A DNA stretch of 64,000 nt from Entoloma clypeatum (lineage: Eukaryota > Basidiomycota > Agaricomycetes > Agaricales > Entolomataceae), in assembly GCA_963565915.1 (NCBI GenBank), contig OY751488.1, positions 620,001 to 684,000 of the forward strand, in the 5' to 3' direction. This document shows positions 43,391-55,215 of the stretch, in pieces. Under the pieces are notes generated by a model. That model was not told where the DNA came from. It was given only the letters and a program-made list of their open reading frames with translations, and made no database searches. Position 1 is the stretch's first letter. Each line of letters starts with the position of its first letter. A program made the position numbers and the translations under genes.

Positions 43391-46300
43391 TCAAGGTTCC
43401 CATGTGTTCTCTTCTGGGCCATATCCTTCCCACTGGACGAGGTACTGGATCTTTCCACGGAACTTTCGAGAGTCTAGGATTGTGGACACATGATACTCTT
43501 CTCGTCCTTCGACGATGATCGGATCAGGGGCTGGTTTCTTCTTCTGGATGGCGTACTTCGGGGTTTCGTAAGGTGACAACAGGGTCTCGTTGAACACAGG
43601 GTGAATCATTTTCCAAGTTTTTGGAAGATCAAGAAGGTACGCGCTAGCTCCTTTCTTCTCTAGGACCTTGAATGGTCCATGTCGGAGTGCGTCAAGCTTC
43701 TTTGAGGGACGGTTAGTCCTGATGTTAGTCCCTTCCAGCCACACCTTGTCTCCAATGCGGTAGTCCCGAGACGGACTCCGTCGTGTATCAACTGTCTTCT
43801 TCATCTGATCCTGTGCCTGTTTCAGTGCTGCATTGGCTTCTTCTCGTGCTTGTTTGAGTTTTTCCAAGAAGCTGTTGGCAGCCGGGTTGGTGTCTTCCAA
43901 CACAAGTTCTCCCTTCCAAGGATGTAAGCCATAGTTGAGATAGAATGGTGTGTGCTTCGTCGCCTGATGTTCTTTGTCATTGTACTGGAATTCGGCGATT
44001 GCGATCCATTCAGCCCAATCATCTTGCAGATGGTTAACAAAGTTTCGTAAGAACGCTTCTGTTTCCTGATGCGATCGTTCGGCTTGTCCATCCGTCTGTG
44101 GATGGTATGCGGTGGACAGATTCCTTTTGATCCCTAACATGCGGCAAAGTATCTCCATGAACTTCGCGGCGAACTGTGGTCCTCTGTCACTGATGATTTT
44201 CTTGGGGATTCCGTGGAGCTTCCATATCTGATCCCGATAGATCTTGGCTAATCCTTCAGCCGATAATTCCACGGTTGTCGGAATGAGATGAAGCATCTTC
44301 GAATGTCTATCCGTGATGACCAGGATCGCATTCTTTCCATCAGACTCTGGTATCGGTCCCACGACGTCAATCCCTATGTCTTCCCATGGATGACTTGGTG
44401 CTGCATGGGGGTGTAGCGGAGCATGTCGTTTCTGTCTGTTGATCTTGTTGCGCTGACAGGTGTCGCAACCCTTTACGTACTTCTTTACATCATGCAGGAT
44501 GGTAGGCCACCAGTAGGTGCGAGTGAGAAGTTCGTGTGTTCGATACTGTTCTGGATGTCCAGCCACTGGTGTATCATGTGATTCAAACATTAGTTCTTGA
44601 CGCAGTTGTGGGTCCGGTGGAACATAGACTTGTTCGCCTGCATATGTGATGCCGTTTTCCTGTTGATACCAGTGAGGATTCTTTTTTAGACCCTGGGCTA
44701 CTTCTGTCTCCATGCGGTTTGAACCCTTGATGCGTGCGATCCACGGATTTTCGATGGTTGTGACGTTTCCAATCTTGATGGAATCAGATGTTTCACCCCC
44801 TTCAAAGAATTGTTCCTCTGTGAACATCTCCATTTGTACCACATCTTCTGATTCCAATCGTTTCAAGAATAGTCCCTCCTTGAGCATTTGGTCACTGTCT
44901 TGCGGTTCGAGTTCTGTTTCATACCAGGGTAAGCGCGACAGGATGTCCGCTTTTGCATTTGTCTTGCCAGGCACATGCCGTAGTTCGAAGTCATAGTCTT
45001 GTAACTTCATCTTCCAGCGCCTTTGTCGTTGATTTAGGTCCTGAGGACGGCGGAAATACTCCAGGTTCTTGTGATCAGTTAAGATCTCGAAGCGTTCCCT
45101 GGCTTCGAGCAGATAGTGTCTCCAATCTTTTAGTGCTTCCATGACTGCCAAGAGCTCTTTGTCGTATATCTCGTAATTTTGTTCGGCCACAGACATGGTC
45201 CGCGACAAGAACACGATAGGATGCCATTTGTCGTCCTGTTTTTGGGAGAGTACAGCCCCAATTGCATAGCCCAATGCATCGGTTTCGACCCTGAACTGTC
45301 CATCTGGTTTTGGTAGTGCCAAGACTGGTGCCGATGTGATCGCCTGTATGAGACCTTCAAATGCCTTTTGTTCCGTTGGTCCCCAAGTAAACGCAGTGCC
45401 GCCTGTGAGCGCGGTAAGTGGTTTCGCGATGTTTGAGTATCCTTCAATGAAGCGCCGATAGAAGTTAGCAAACCCAAGGAACTTCTGGACTTCCTTTTTT
45501 GATGTGGGTGCTCGCCAGTTTCGGATTGTGTCCACCTTCTCGGTTTCCATCTCGACACGTCCTTCACCAACGACATATCCCAATATGGGGCATTTCGTTA
45601 CTTCCCAGAAACACTTCTTCTCCTTTAGGAACAAGTCATTGTCCGATAGGATCTGCAGAATTTCTTCGGTGTTTCGCGCGAGTTCTTCCTTGGTTTTACC
45701 AATAACCACGATGTCATCCATGTAGATCACGCAGATGCGTCGGCAGATCTGGTCCCGGAATAGACTAGCCATCATCCGAGAGAACGTTCCCGGGGAGTTG
45801 CAAAGGCCGAAAAACATGACCAATGGTTCAAACAATCCTCGACTGGTAAGGAAGGCAGCCTTCCATTCATTGCCTTCTTTAATCCGGACATTGTTGTAAC
45901 CCCACATGATGTCCATCTTATTGAAGTAGACTGCATCTTTCAGCACGTCTAAGAGATCGGAGATGCGAGGGAGTGGGAATTTGTCTTTGACCGTGAATTT
46001 GTTGACCATGCGGTAATCTTGTACCAATCGTTTGGAACCATCTTTCTTGTTGATGAAGAAGCAAGGGGAAGCATAAGGGGATTTGGACGGGCGGATCTTT
46101 CCAGTTGCTAGACCCTCGTCAATGAATGCGTCCAATTCCTCCTGTTCCTTTTGCGTCATGGGATATGTGTTTCCCCCTAGTTCCTTTGGTGCGTCCGGTG
46201 TAAGTTCAATACCATGGTCCCATTCCCTCTCCTTCGGGATCTTATCAAAGTTCTCCTTCTCGAAGAGGTGAGTAAACCGATCAACATATGAGGGTCGTTT

Positions 46301-46964
46301 GGTTGTGGGAGGTGGTGTGGGAGTGACAGCTTCCAATATAGGGTCTCCAGGCTTCCATTTCTGATCCGACTTCTTGGGTGCATCTTTGTCGCGCACCTCA
46401 ACCATGCGAACCCGGTGTTTGCGACCATCAAGGTTAACCCTGAATTCCGAATGTTTGGTTCGGCATGTTGTTGGGCACCGGTTGAACGTTACAGCGCCGG
46501 TTGTCCAATTGATCGTAGGGTTGTGGTGTACCAACCAGTCATGTCCCAAGAGCATGTCTGTTCTCCCAATGTCCAGTACCATTGCTTCCATGGTTTCCTG
46601 ATGTGCTCCCAAATCCAGTTTGACTTCGGCAAGTTGATTCGCTTTTTGTTGTCGATTTGGTGATCCATCCGCATTTAGAATTGCTATGGGCGGTATTCCT
46701 CGTGTGGGGAGGTTCTGTTCGCGTACTATTCTGGGATGGATGCATGTGCGTTCACATCCGCTATCAACCTCGGGTCGAATGGCCTTTGGTCCTCGTCGTG
46801 TTTTGATCTGAGCTTGCAGCTTGATCTCTCGTCGTTTCGGAGGTTTATCTCCCTTGACAATCTTAGTTGACGCAACGGCTCACTTTGCAGGGATAACATA
46901 AGTTATATTGTCTGTAGCTGCACCAGGCAAGCGAGTTCGTTTAATGGATAAGGGTCGCGACTTA
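43391..46964 (-). pseudogene. gypsy-1 pol (protease, RT, RNase H, integrase, chromodomain)
   Basis: Open for 1073 codons to 43391; the same frame extends upstream over the protease ([13 protein letters not shown]) to TGA at 46880-46882. [17 protein letters not shown] and YMDDIVV with all three Asp present. RNase [16 protein letters not shown]. Integrase: [18 protein letters not shown] with CDTCQ (HHCC), then [26 protein letters not shown]. Chromodomain: [20 protein letters not shown] then VQWEGYG. It ends NTWEP-stop, where gypsy-2 has CGA and continues about 20 residues, so the stop is CGA to TGA. Confidence 0.88.
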
Positions 46965-46971
46965 GCGTCGT

Positions 46972-48600
46972 TTAATCGGACCCTTCGGGAAAATCCTTCT
47001 CATCGGTCTCTATGGTGATGGTTTCATCATCATCGGTATCTCCATCAGACACCTTCCTAATCTTTCCAGAGTTCTTCTTCGGCTTCCAGCAGTTGCGCGC
47101 GATATGTCCTTCTTGGTCGCAGTTGAAACACTTACGACCATCTTTCTTCTTTGGGGCTTTGCAGTCTTTGGCAAGGTGACCAAAGCGCTGACAGTTGTAG
47201 CAACGGGCTACTCCTGCTTTGTCGATCTCCATGGCTTTGCCTTGACCACCATAAGTGGTGCCCGATCCGGTGCGTGTGTCGCCACCCCCTCGGATGACTA
47301 ATGCATGTCCCTCCATCTGTCGTCCCTTGTTTCGGATCTCCTTTGCGTAATCGGTGTACGTCTTGCCATCGCTAGCCACTTGTTCAGAAATTCTGCGGTT
47401 GACGTTCTTTTCCAGGATGTATTTCCCAGTTTCTTCGCCAAGGTTTGACAGCTTCAAGAGCTCTTCGAATTCGTCCAAGAATTCGTCAATGGTGCGTTTC
47501 TCCTGTTTCAGGACTTCGAGTCTCGCCTTGGCCGCTGCCGACTTGTTGGCAATAGAGAATCGCGTAGCGATGTCATCTGAGAATCCTAACCAGGTGATGT
47601 TCTCGCCATCGGTGGCAAGATCGTCTAACTTGTTGCTGGCCCAGTGTTTACCGGACCCTTCCATCATGCGGGATAACACCGCCAGGATCTTCTGATCGTC
47701 GGACAGGCCCTTCTGGAACCTGATGTATAGTTTGGTGGCTTTCCACCACTCGTCAAAGGTGTGTCTGTCGTTGAACATCCCAGGATCTTTGATGATCTTG
47801 GATGTATCCATCGTTTGCACTGTCGGTGCTTCTGCCATGTCTAGAACCTGCGGAGTAGGAGAGGTGTCAGGTTGTTGGGATGAAGATGGGGTTCGGGATA
47901 CAGGTAGGGGTTGAAAATTAGTCCCTGTTCTAGGCGTCTGTTCGGTATCTGACTGCGCGGAGTCAAAAGTAAATTCGTCAGGGGACTCGTCGGCGGAATC
48001 GGTGGCAAAACGTTCAGGGTATTTCCTCTGTAGATCTCTAAGGAATCTCTCTTCCTGCGCGTCTGTTGGTCGCGAGAAGGGGTCAAGTCTCTCGTTTCGT
48101 GCCCAATGATTGTACTCGGTCTGTTGCTCGTTGGTGGTGAAGTGGGCGTAGATCTGCTGCTTCGAGTAAGACGTGGTGATGCGGCTCTGGGACGTCTCAA
48201 TGTGAGCGTCCTAATCAATCTTCTGATAATGGTTGTCTGGACACCGATAAACTCTCTGATCTCTGTGATCCGACCTGTCTGAGGTCCTTCTTGAACGCGA
48301 AAGCTTTCGAGTTCGTTCTGTCGGGCGTTGTAGCGCGTGATCTGGTGTTGTCGAGCAAGATGGATGCTCTCTGCTATCTCGCCGTGGGGGCGATGCTCGT
48401 CGTTGTCTAGTTCTTCGTCAAGCACCTGCTGTAGGATGCGACGGATCTCCGATTCAATGTACTGCTGGATGAGTGTAAAATCGATACTGTCTCGAGGACT
48501 TAGCTCCTCCTGTCGGGCTTCTGGTGAGGCGAATGGGTTACTGGTGAAGTCTTCAAAGAAGCGCGACGTCTTGACTCGTCTGGTAGTTGCTCTCTTCGCT
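46972..48600 (-). pseudogene. gypsy-1 gag
   Basis: Capsid/nucleocapsid protein. The C-terminal 288 residues are open from ATG 47838 (MAEAPTVQTMDTSKIIKD) and include FDEWWKATKLYI and two zinc knuckles, CYNCQRFGHLAKDC and CFNCDQEGHIARNC, then an acidic tail. Coding-like sequence continues upstream in the same frame to about 48213, where TAG occurs. From there to about 48600 the reading continues in another frame (SIDFTLIQQYIESEIRRIL), so one frameshift separates the N-terminal part. Confidence 0.8.
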
Positions 48601-48616
48601 CTGGGCGAACCTAACG

Positions 48617-48629
48617 AGATTTAGCAACT
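48617..48629 (-). promoter_or_regulatory. gypsy-1 primer-binding site, self-priming candidate
   Basis: Two bases inside the 5' LTR the minus strand reads TTGCTAAATCT, the exact reverse complement of AGATTTAGCAA at the predicted RNA start. No tRNA 3' end is recognisable here. This is the layout of Tf1/sushi self-primed chromoviruses. Confidence 0.6.
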
Positions 48630-48999
48630 TGTTATGCGTAACAAACCGTTCCAAGGTTCGGGCAGAGTATGCAGGAAGATGGAAAGGCGAAGAGCAATGT
48701 GATTGCTAAATCTAAGGAATGTAGCTATGGTACATGAGGTTTATATAGTACTGACTATGAGCGGTAGCGAATGAGTCAGTAACTGCGGAAGGCAGTGCGC
48801 ATGAGTAAGGCGACTGCGGAAGGCTATGTACTAATGAGTAAGCTGACTGCGGAATGAGTCAGGCAGCTGCGGAAAGCGAGTCAGCACGGGAGCGAAGTAT
48901 ACTAAAGGAAATAAAGTATAATACGATATGTGTAAGCGGGGGCCGATGAGTAAAAGTGAAAAAGTAAGCGTATATGTCCGTAGTCGTTAGTCCGTAACA
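48630..48999 (-). repeat. gypsy-1 5' LTR with promoter
   Basis: 370 bp. On the minus strand a TATA box (TATATAA at 48747-48741) lies 34 bases before AGATTTAGCAA (48713-48703), the probable RNA 5' end. That 11-mer is complementary to the sequence just inside the LTR. Confidence 0.85.
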
Positions 49000-49781
49000 C
49001 CTTCCTCTTCAAATGTGCCAATCTTTGACAGACGCTACCCCGAGAATAACATGCCCTACTTCCCAATGGGTGACCCCTGGACATGGGCCTTTGCTCTGCC
49101 CAAACTCTCCACCTCCCCTCCGAACCACAGACCCCATCTTGTCCATCTGCCCCAGCAACCTCAAACTGATGGCTGGACTCAGGTGGGGCGCCGACGCCAG
49201 CAGACCCTAGATTCCTTCATCGCGTGAAACCCCAGCCCCACCCACTCCTTGCACAGCCGCCCTCCCACCTCCCCCACATGTTAGAATGACCCACCAACAA
49301 CCCGACAGAACTACACATATGGCAACAGAACACACACAAATCCAAGTACGCCCAGCAATACATCCTGAATACCACCAATCCAGCAAACTGGGACATCATA
49401 GTGATACAGGAACCATGGCTCGACGTCCTTGGCAACGCGAGAGGCTTCCCCTACTGGCACATATTATATCCCTCACCTCACCTTGATGACGGCTCACCTT
49501 GCACCCGCTCCCTAATCATGATCAATGCCAACATCAACACAGACTCATACTCCCAACTGGATGTCCCCAGCACCGACATCACTGCACTCCGCTTCAAGGG
49601 CGCCTTTGGACATTTCTCTATCTTCAACATCTACAACGACTGCAACCACAACAACAGCATCACCACCCTCAGCCGCTACCTTGCCTCCAATGCCCTGATC
49701 GCATGCCCCACTCCAGACAATCACATGCTCTGGCTTGGCGACTTCAACCGCCACCACCCACTCTGGAAAGCTGACCACAAC

Positions 49782-50791
49782 TAGTGATGGACAGGGATAA
49801 CCCGCGGGTAAAAAATCTGTACCCCTACCCCTACCCTTTAAAAACTGTACCCCCTCATCAAGGATAAGGAAAACCCTCACCTACGGGTGAGGGCTTTCGA
49901 GGGTATGCAGGGGTACGGAATACCCACGGGACAGCACACAAGAGTAGACACCCTTGGTGCTACACAGCCTGTCTGCGCACAGCACGCCATCGCAGACCTT
50001 GTGGGGGTGCACGCATGACCCTCCTCACTCCTCATGTGTGCATTGCATCGTGTCCCAGTGCTCTTGTATACTACACCCACCCTGTTGTGGACCTCCCAGC
50101 CCACCTCCCCTTCTCTAGCCACTGCCTTTGCCTCCCGCGCCATTTGGCGGACGGGTAGGTGGTGGCAGTGGGCGAGTATAGGAGGGTGGGGAATGGTGAG
50201 GGCCATTAGGCAAGAGGGCATGAGTGGGGCCGTTGGGCATGAAGGGGGGCTGTTGGGCATGAGTCGACACAAGTGGGGGCCATTGGGCACGAGTGGATGC
50301 CATTGGGCGTGAAGGGGGGTTGTTAGGCGCGACAGAGGACTATTGGGCACAAAGGGGGGGGGGGCCGTTGGGCATAAAGGGGGGCTATTGAATGCTGTTG
50401 GGCATGAGTTGACATGAGTGGGCATGAGTTGATGCAAGTAGGGGTCATTGGGCATGAGTGGATGCCGTTGGGCATGAAGGGGGGCTGTTAGGCATGACAG
50501 GGGACCATTGAGCATGAGTGGGGACTGTTGGGTGTGAAGAGGGGGCTGTTGGATGCCGTTGGGTGTGAGTTGACATGAGTGGCATGAGTTGATATGAGTA
50601 GGGGCCATTGGACACGAGTTGACGCCGTTGGGCATGAGTCGACGCGAGTAGGGGCCGTTAGGCAGGACGGGGGACCATTGGGCAAGAAGGGGGACCATTA
50701 TGCATGAGGGGGGGGCCATTGGGCATGAGTCAACACAATTGGGCATGAGTCGACACATGTAGGGGCCGTTGGGCGTGAAGGGGGGCTGTTG
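49782..50791. mobile_element. 1.0-kb insertion in LINE ORF2, hAT-like left end, carries a minisatellite
   Basis: Splits the LINE endonuclease at WKADHN|HHLNSP. The 9-mer GACCACAAC is duplicated at 49773-49781 and 50792-50800 (8 bp if the element is taken to end in G), which fits hAT-type 8-bp duplications. The left end reads TAGTGATGGACAGGGATAAC, hAT-like, but no matching inverted copy occurs at the right end, which is minisatellite. No transposase. Family assignment is tentative. Confidence 0.55.
50197..50790 (+). repeat. Minisatellite, 20-bp unit, related to the array at 21210-21875
   Basis: Tandem degenerate copies of GGCCGTTGGGCATGAGTGNN/GGCTGTTGGGCATGAAGGGG. Shares the GCCGTTGGGCAYGA core with the other array, 29 kb away. 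More degenerate register than the first array. Confidence 0.8.
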
Positions 50792-52121
50792 GACCACAAC
50801 CACCACCTCAACTCTCCTGACGATGCCATCAACCCCCTCCTCAACCTTCTTCATGACTACGACATGGACCTAGCCCTCCCACCAGGGATCCCCACATATG
50901 AAACAGCCGCGCACAACTGGACCAGGCCAGACAACATCTGGATCACCCACCATATCCACAATCCCATCATTACCTGCACCATGGACCCCTACATCTGCCC
51001 TCTCAATGCTGATCACCTTCCCATTATCACAACCATTGAACTCCTGCTACCAAGATCTGCCTCCTCACCCTCCCATGACTTTAATCTAATAGACTACAAG
51101 GCATTCAACGCCATGCTGAAGAACTGGCTCGAACACGACTCCCCCGCCTCCCTTATCACCTCTGAAGCTGAATTCATCAAGAAGATGGATGACCCAACTC
51201 TGATTATCCAGGACACCATAGCAGGGCTGGCCTCACTGAAGAGCCCCTGCCCCTTCTCAAAACGCTGGTGGACCAAGGACCTCTCAGACCTCAAGAAATG
51301 AAAGAACAAACTCAGCTACAAAGCCCACCACTTCAGAGACATTGCTGACCATCCTGCTATTGAGGAACACAAAACAGCCTCCCATGAGTTCGCCAAGGCA
51401 ATAGACAATGCGGCCTCATCCCACTGGATGGAATGGCTCAAAAACAACTCCCCCCAGCAGATATACCAGGTGAACAAATATGTCACCAACACCCCGACTG
51501 ACCTCTCCAGCGCCCACATCCCAACTCTCAAAATGTCAAGAGACGGCTCCTTGCCAGACGCCGAGACCAACGATGTGAAGGCCCAAGCTCTGGCCACCTC
51601 CTTCCTCCCTCTGCCCACTCACTCCCAAACCCCAAAAAACCCACCCCATCCTCCTCCCCTCCCCAGCATCCACTACTTCATCTGCCACTGAATCTGTGCA
51701 GCCATCAAGACACTAAAACCATACAAAGCACCTGGCTCCAATGGCATCCCAAATGTCATACTCATCTGCTGCATAGACACCCTCATCAGCCACCTCTTTT
51801 ACATCTATAGGGCAGTCCTTGACCTCGACGTCTACCATGAATGCTGGCTAAACTCAACCATGCTGGTGTTGCGCAAGACAGATAAACCAGCCTACAATGT
51901 CGCTAAAGCATACCGCCCAATCGGCCTCCTGGACACCATTGGCAAACTCCTGTCTACCCTCATCACAGCTAACCTCTCACATCTAGCCAAAGGACACCAC
52001 ATGCTACCCCCAGGCTAATTTGGAGGCAGACCAGGCCGCTGTATGACTGACACCATGCACTCACTCACACACAAAGTCAAAGACACCTGGCAAGCCGGCA
52101 AGGTAGCCGCAGCCCTCTTCC

Positions 52122-52509
52122 TGTTATGCTTAACAAACCGTTCCAAGGTTCGGGCAGAGTATGCAGGAAGTGGAAAGGCGAAGAGCAAAGTGATTGCTAA
52201 ATCTAAGGAATGTAGCTATGGTACATGGGGTTTATATAGTACTGGCTACGGGCGGTAGCGAGTGAGTCAGTAGCTGCGGAAGGCAGTGCGGATGAGTCAG
52301 TAACTGCAGAAAGGCAGTGCGAAGTGAGTCAGACGACTGCGGACTGAGTAATCCCTACTGCGGAGTGCGAGTCAGCGCGGGAGCGAAGTATACTAAAGGA
52401 GAATGGTAGAGTAAAGGTAAATGAATAAGCGGTCCGATGAGTCAAAGAAATAACGAAGGTACAATGCAAGGGAAAAGTGCGTAACATACAAACCGGTAAG
52501 TCCATAACA
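52122..52509 (-). repeat. gypsy-2 3' LTR
   Basis: 388 bp, TGTTATGCTTAAC...GTCCATAACA on the forward strand. Confidence 0.85.
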
Positions 52510-53028
52510 TGTTCCCCTCCTCAAGCTCTGTGTCCTCACAGAGTCATTGTCCCCATCCTCCGGCATCGTCGTTGTTTGTCCAGGAGCCATTCTCCTTGAG
52601 GCTCCAATCGTCTATTAGCTCTTCGTTGATGGCGACGGCGAGCTCAAGACTCCGGACGGCTAGTCGGATGCGCCGGTTTTCAATGACCAGCGTACGGGTG
52701 TAGTTCCCGAGGATTTGTTTTTCTTCAGGGGTTGGTGCAACGGGGAGGTCAGATAAAGAATGGAGGCGGATGTGCATCTGTCGATGCAGGATGTCGGCGA
52801 GCGAGGCTTCTAGCGCGTGGATCTGGTCTCTCATGGAGAGGGCTTCACCCATGAGGGCAGTGATGGCGGGGTTGGTTTCAGTGGATGTGGTGGTGGTGGT
52901 GGACATGGTGCGGAGGATGTTGGAGAGATAGAGGAAGAATGGAGTAGCTATATTGAAGATGGAGCGGAGAACTCGGTGGGTTTTTGACTGATGAGGTCGA
53001 TGCTGTTGCTGATTTTAACGGGTGTCTT

Positions 53029-54774
53029 TTATCGTGGACGTGGCGGGTTCTGCCGATGGAAATCACGGATCAAATCTTGAGCGTTCTGAACATTAGCTCG
53101 CGGTTCCCATGTGTTCTCTTCTGGGCCATATCCTTCCCACTGGACGAGGTACTGGATCTTTCCGCGGAACTTTCGAGAGTCCAGGATCGTAGACACATGG
53201 TACTCTTCTCGTCCTTCGACGATGATCGGATCAGGGGCTGGTTTCTTTTTCTGGATGGCGTACTTCGGAGTTTCATATGGTGACAACAGGGTCTCGTTGA
53301 ACACAGGGTGAATCATCTTCCAAGTCTTCGGAAGATCAAGAAGGTACGCGCTAGCTCCTTTCTTCTCTAGGATTTTGAATGGTCCATGTCGGAGTGCATC
53401 AAGTTTCTTTGAGGGTCGATCAGTCCTGATGTTAGTCCCTTCCAGCCACACCTTGTCTCCGATGCGGTAGTCCCGAGACGGGCTTCGCCGTGTGTCAACT
53501 GTCTTCTTCATCTGATCCTGTGCTTGTTTCAGCGCAGCATTGGCTTCTTCTCGTGCCTGTTTGAGTTTTTTCAAGAAGTCGTTGGCAGCCGGATTGGTAT
53601 CTTCTAACACGAGTTCTCCCTTCCACGGATGTAAACCGTAGTTGAGGTAGAATGGGGTGTGCTTCGTTGCCTGATGTTCTTTGTCATTGTACTGGAACTC
53701 TGCAATTGCGATCCATTCAGCCCAATCATCCTGTAGATGGTTGACAAAGTTTCGTAAGAACGCTTCCGTTTCCTGATGCGATCGCTCGGCCTGTCCATCA
53801 GTCTGTGGGTGGTATGCGGTGGACAGGTTCCTCTTGATCCCTAACATGCGGCAGAGTATCTCCATGAACTTCGCAGCGAACTGTGGTCCTCTATCGCTGA
53901 TGATCTTCTTGGGGATCCCATGAAGCTTCCATATCTGATCCCGATAGATCTTGGCTAATCCTTCAGCCGATAGTTCCACGGTTGTCGGAATGAGGTGAAG
54001 CATCTTCGAATGTCTATCCGTGATGACCAGAATTGCGTTTTTTCCATCAGATTCTGGTATCGGTCCCACGACGTCGATTCCTATGTCTTCCCATGGGTGA
54101 CTTGGTGCTGCATGGGGATGTAGCGGAGCATGTCGCTTTTGTCGGTTAATCTTGTTGCGTTGACAAGTGTTGCAACCCTTCACATACTTCTTCACATCAT
54201 GCAGTATGGTAGGCCACCAGTAGGTGCGAGTGAGGAGTTCATGTGTCTGGTACTGTCCTGGATGTCCAGCCACTGGTGCATCATGTGATTCAAACATCAA
54301 TTCTTGTCGCAATTGTGGATCTGGCGGGACATAGACTCGTTCGCCTGCATATGTGATGCCGTTTTCCTGTTGATACCAATGAGGATTCTTCTTTAGACCC
54401 TGGGCTACTTCTGTCTCTATGTGGTTTGAACCCTTGATGCGTGCGATCCACGGATTTTCGATGGTTGTGACGTTTCCAATCTTGATGGAATCAGATGTTT
54501 CACCCCCTTCAAAGAATTGTTCCTCTGTGAACATCTCCATTTGTACCACATCTTCTGATTCCAATCGTTTCAAGAATAGTCCCTCCTTGAGCATTTGGTC
54601 ACTGTCTTGCGGTTCGAGTTCTGTTTCATACCAGGGTAAGCGCGACAGGATGTCCGCTTTTGCATTTGTCTTGCCAGGCACATGCCGTAGTTCGAAGTCA
54701 TAGTCCTGTAACTTCATTTTCCAGCGTCGCTGTCGTTGATTCAGGTCCTGAGGACGACGGAAGTATTCCAGGTT
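53029..54774 (-). pseudogene. gypsy-2 pol remnant (RNase H end, integrase, chromodomain)
   Basis: Open from [18 protein letters not shown] through the zinc-binding H..H..C..C ([16 protein letters not shown]), integrase DVVGPIP / DRGPQFAAK / [10 protein letters not shown], the chromodomain, and a C-terminal tail ending PPRPR. Over 95% identical to gypsy-1 in this part by eye. It retains CGA where gypsy-1 has TGA. Without RT it cannot move by itself. Confidence 0.85.
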
Positions 54775-54848
54775 CCAGATAGACATTCAAAGATGCTTCA
54801 CCTCATTCCGACAACCGTGGAACTATCGGCTGAAGGATTAGCCAAGAT
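54775..54848 (+). other. Inverted fragment of gypsy-2's own integrase gene
   Basis: On the plus strand it reads [20 protein letters not shown], which is the reverse complement of the same element's integrase coding at about 53951-54022. It abuts the 5' LTR at 54849 directly. Confidence 0.8.
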
Positions 54849-55215
54849 TGTTATGCTTAACAAACCGTTCCAAGGTTCGGGCAGAGTATGCAGGAAGTGG
54901 AAAGGCGAAGAGCAAAGTGATTGCTAAATCTAAGGAATGTAGCTATGGTACATGGGGTTTATATAGTACTGGCTACGGGCGGTAGCGAGTGAGTCAGTAG
55001 CTGCGGAAGGCAGTGCGGATGAGTCAGTAACTGCGGAAAGGCAGTGCGAAGTGAGTCAGACGACTGCGGAGTGCGAGTCAGCGCGGGAGCGAAGTATACT
55101 AAAGGAGAATGGTAGAGTAAAGGTAAATGAATAAGCGGTCCAATGAGTCAAAGAAATAACGAAGGTACGATGCAAGGGAAAAGTGCGTAACATACAAACC
55201 GGTAAGTCCGTAACA
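54849..55215 (-). repeat. gypsy-2 5' LTR
   Basis: 367 bp; missing a 21-bp segment (CTGAGTAATCCC...) present in the 3' LTR and in the solo LTR at 58328. Confidence 0.85.

Larger units (their letters stand above)
42433..48999 (-). mobile_element. Ty3/gypsy chromovirus (gypsy-1), full structure, in LINE ORF1
   Basis: Two 370-bp LTRs with about one difference (a CpG/TpG site), 5-bp target duplication CCTTC (42428-42432 and 49000-49004), gag with two zinc knuckles, and pol ordered protease, RT, RNase H, integrase, chromodomain. It is the youngest large element by LTR identity. It is disabled by a gag frameshift near 48215, TGA at 46880-46882 before the protease, and TGA at the end of the chromodomain. 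Confidence 0.92.
40770..49228 (+). pseudogene. LINE ORF1 (Gag-like, CCHC), interrupted twice by insertions
   Basis: Nucleic-acid-binding ORF1 product. Segments: 40770-41112, 41408-42432 and 49000-49228, separated by a copia solo LTR and a complete chromovirus. Starts MRSEIMSLMTGTHG; TGA at 40962-40964 and later stops and frame changes. Zinc-knuckle region at about 42255-42432: CNKCQQYGHICASC, then a C..C..H..C block and CVSCGPSLHH. After the chromovirus the frame shifts by one base to PENNMPYFPMGDPWTW, a block typical of the ORF1 C-terminus. Confidence 0.8.
52122..55215 (-). mobile_element. Ty3/gypsy chromovirus (gypsy-2), internally rearranged, in LINE RT
   Basis: LTRs at 52122-52509 (388 bp) and 54849-55215 (367 bp, lacking one 21-bp internal segment) with TSD CTTCC (52117-52121 and 55216-55220). 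The inside has only the RNase H-end, integrase and chromodomain part of pol. Gag, protease, RT and the primer site are gone, replaced by an inverted 67-bp copy of its own integrase coding. Closely related to gypsy-1 but a distinct subfamily by LTR. Confidence 0.88.

Noticed and set aside
54736..54927. Plus-strand gene starting [19 protein letters not shown]
   Set aside because: It is the inverted integrase fragment joined to LTR sequence, not a gene.
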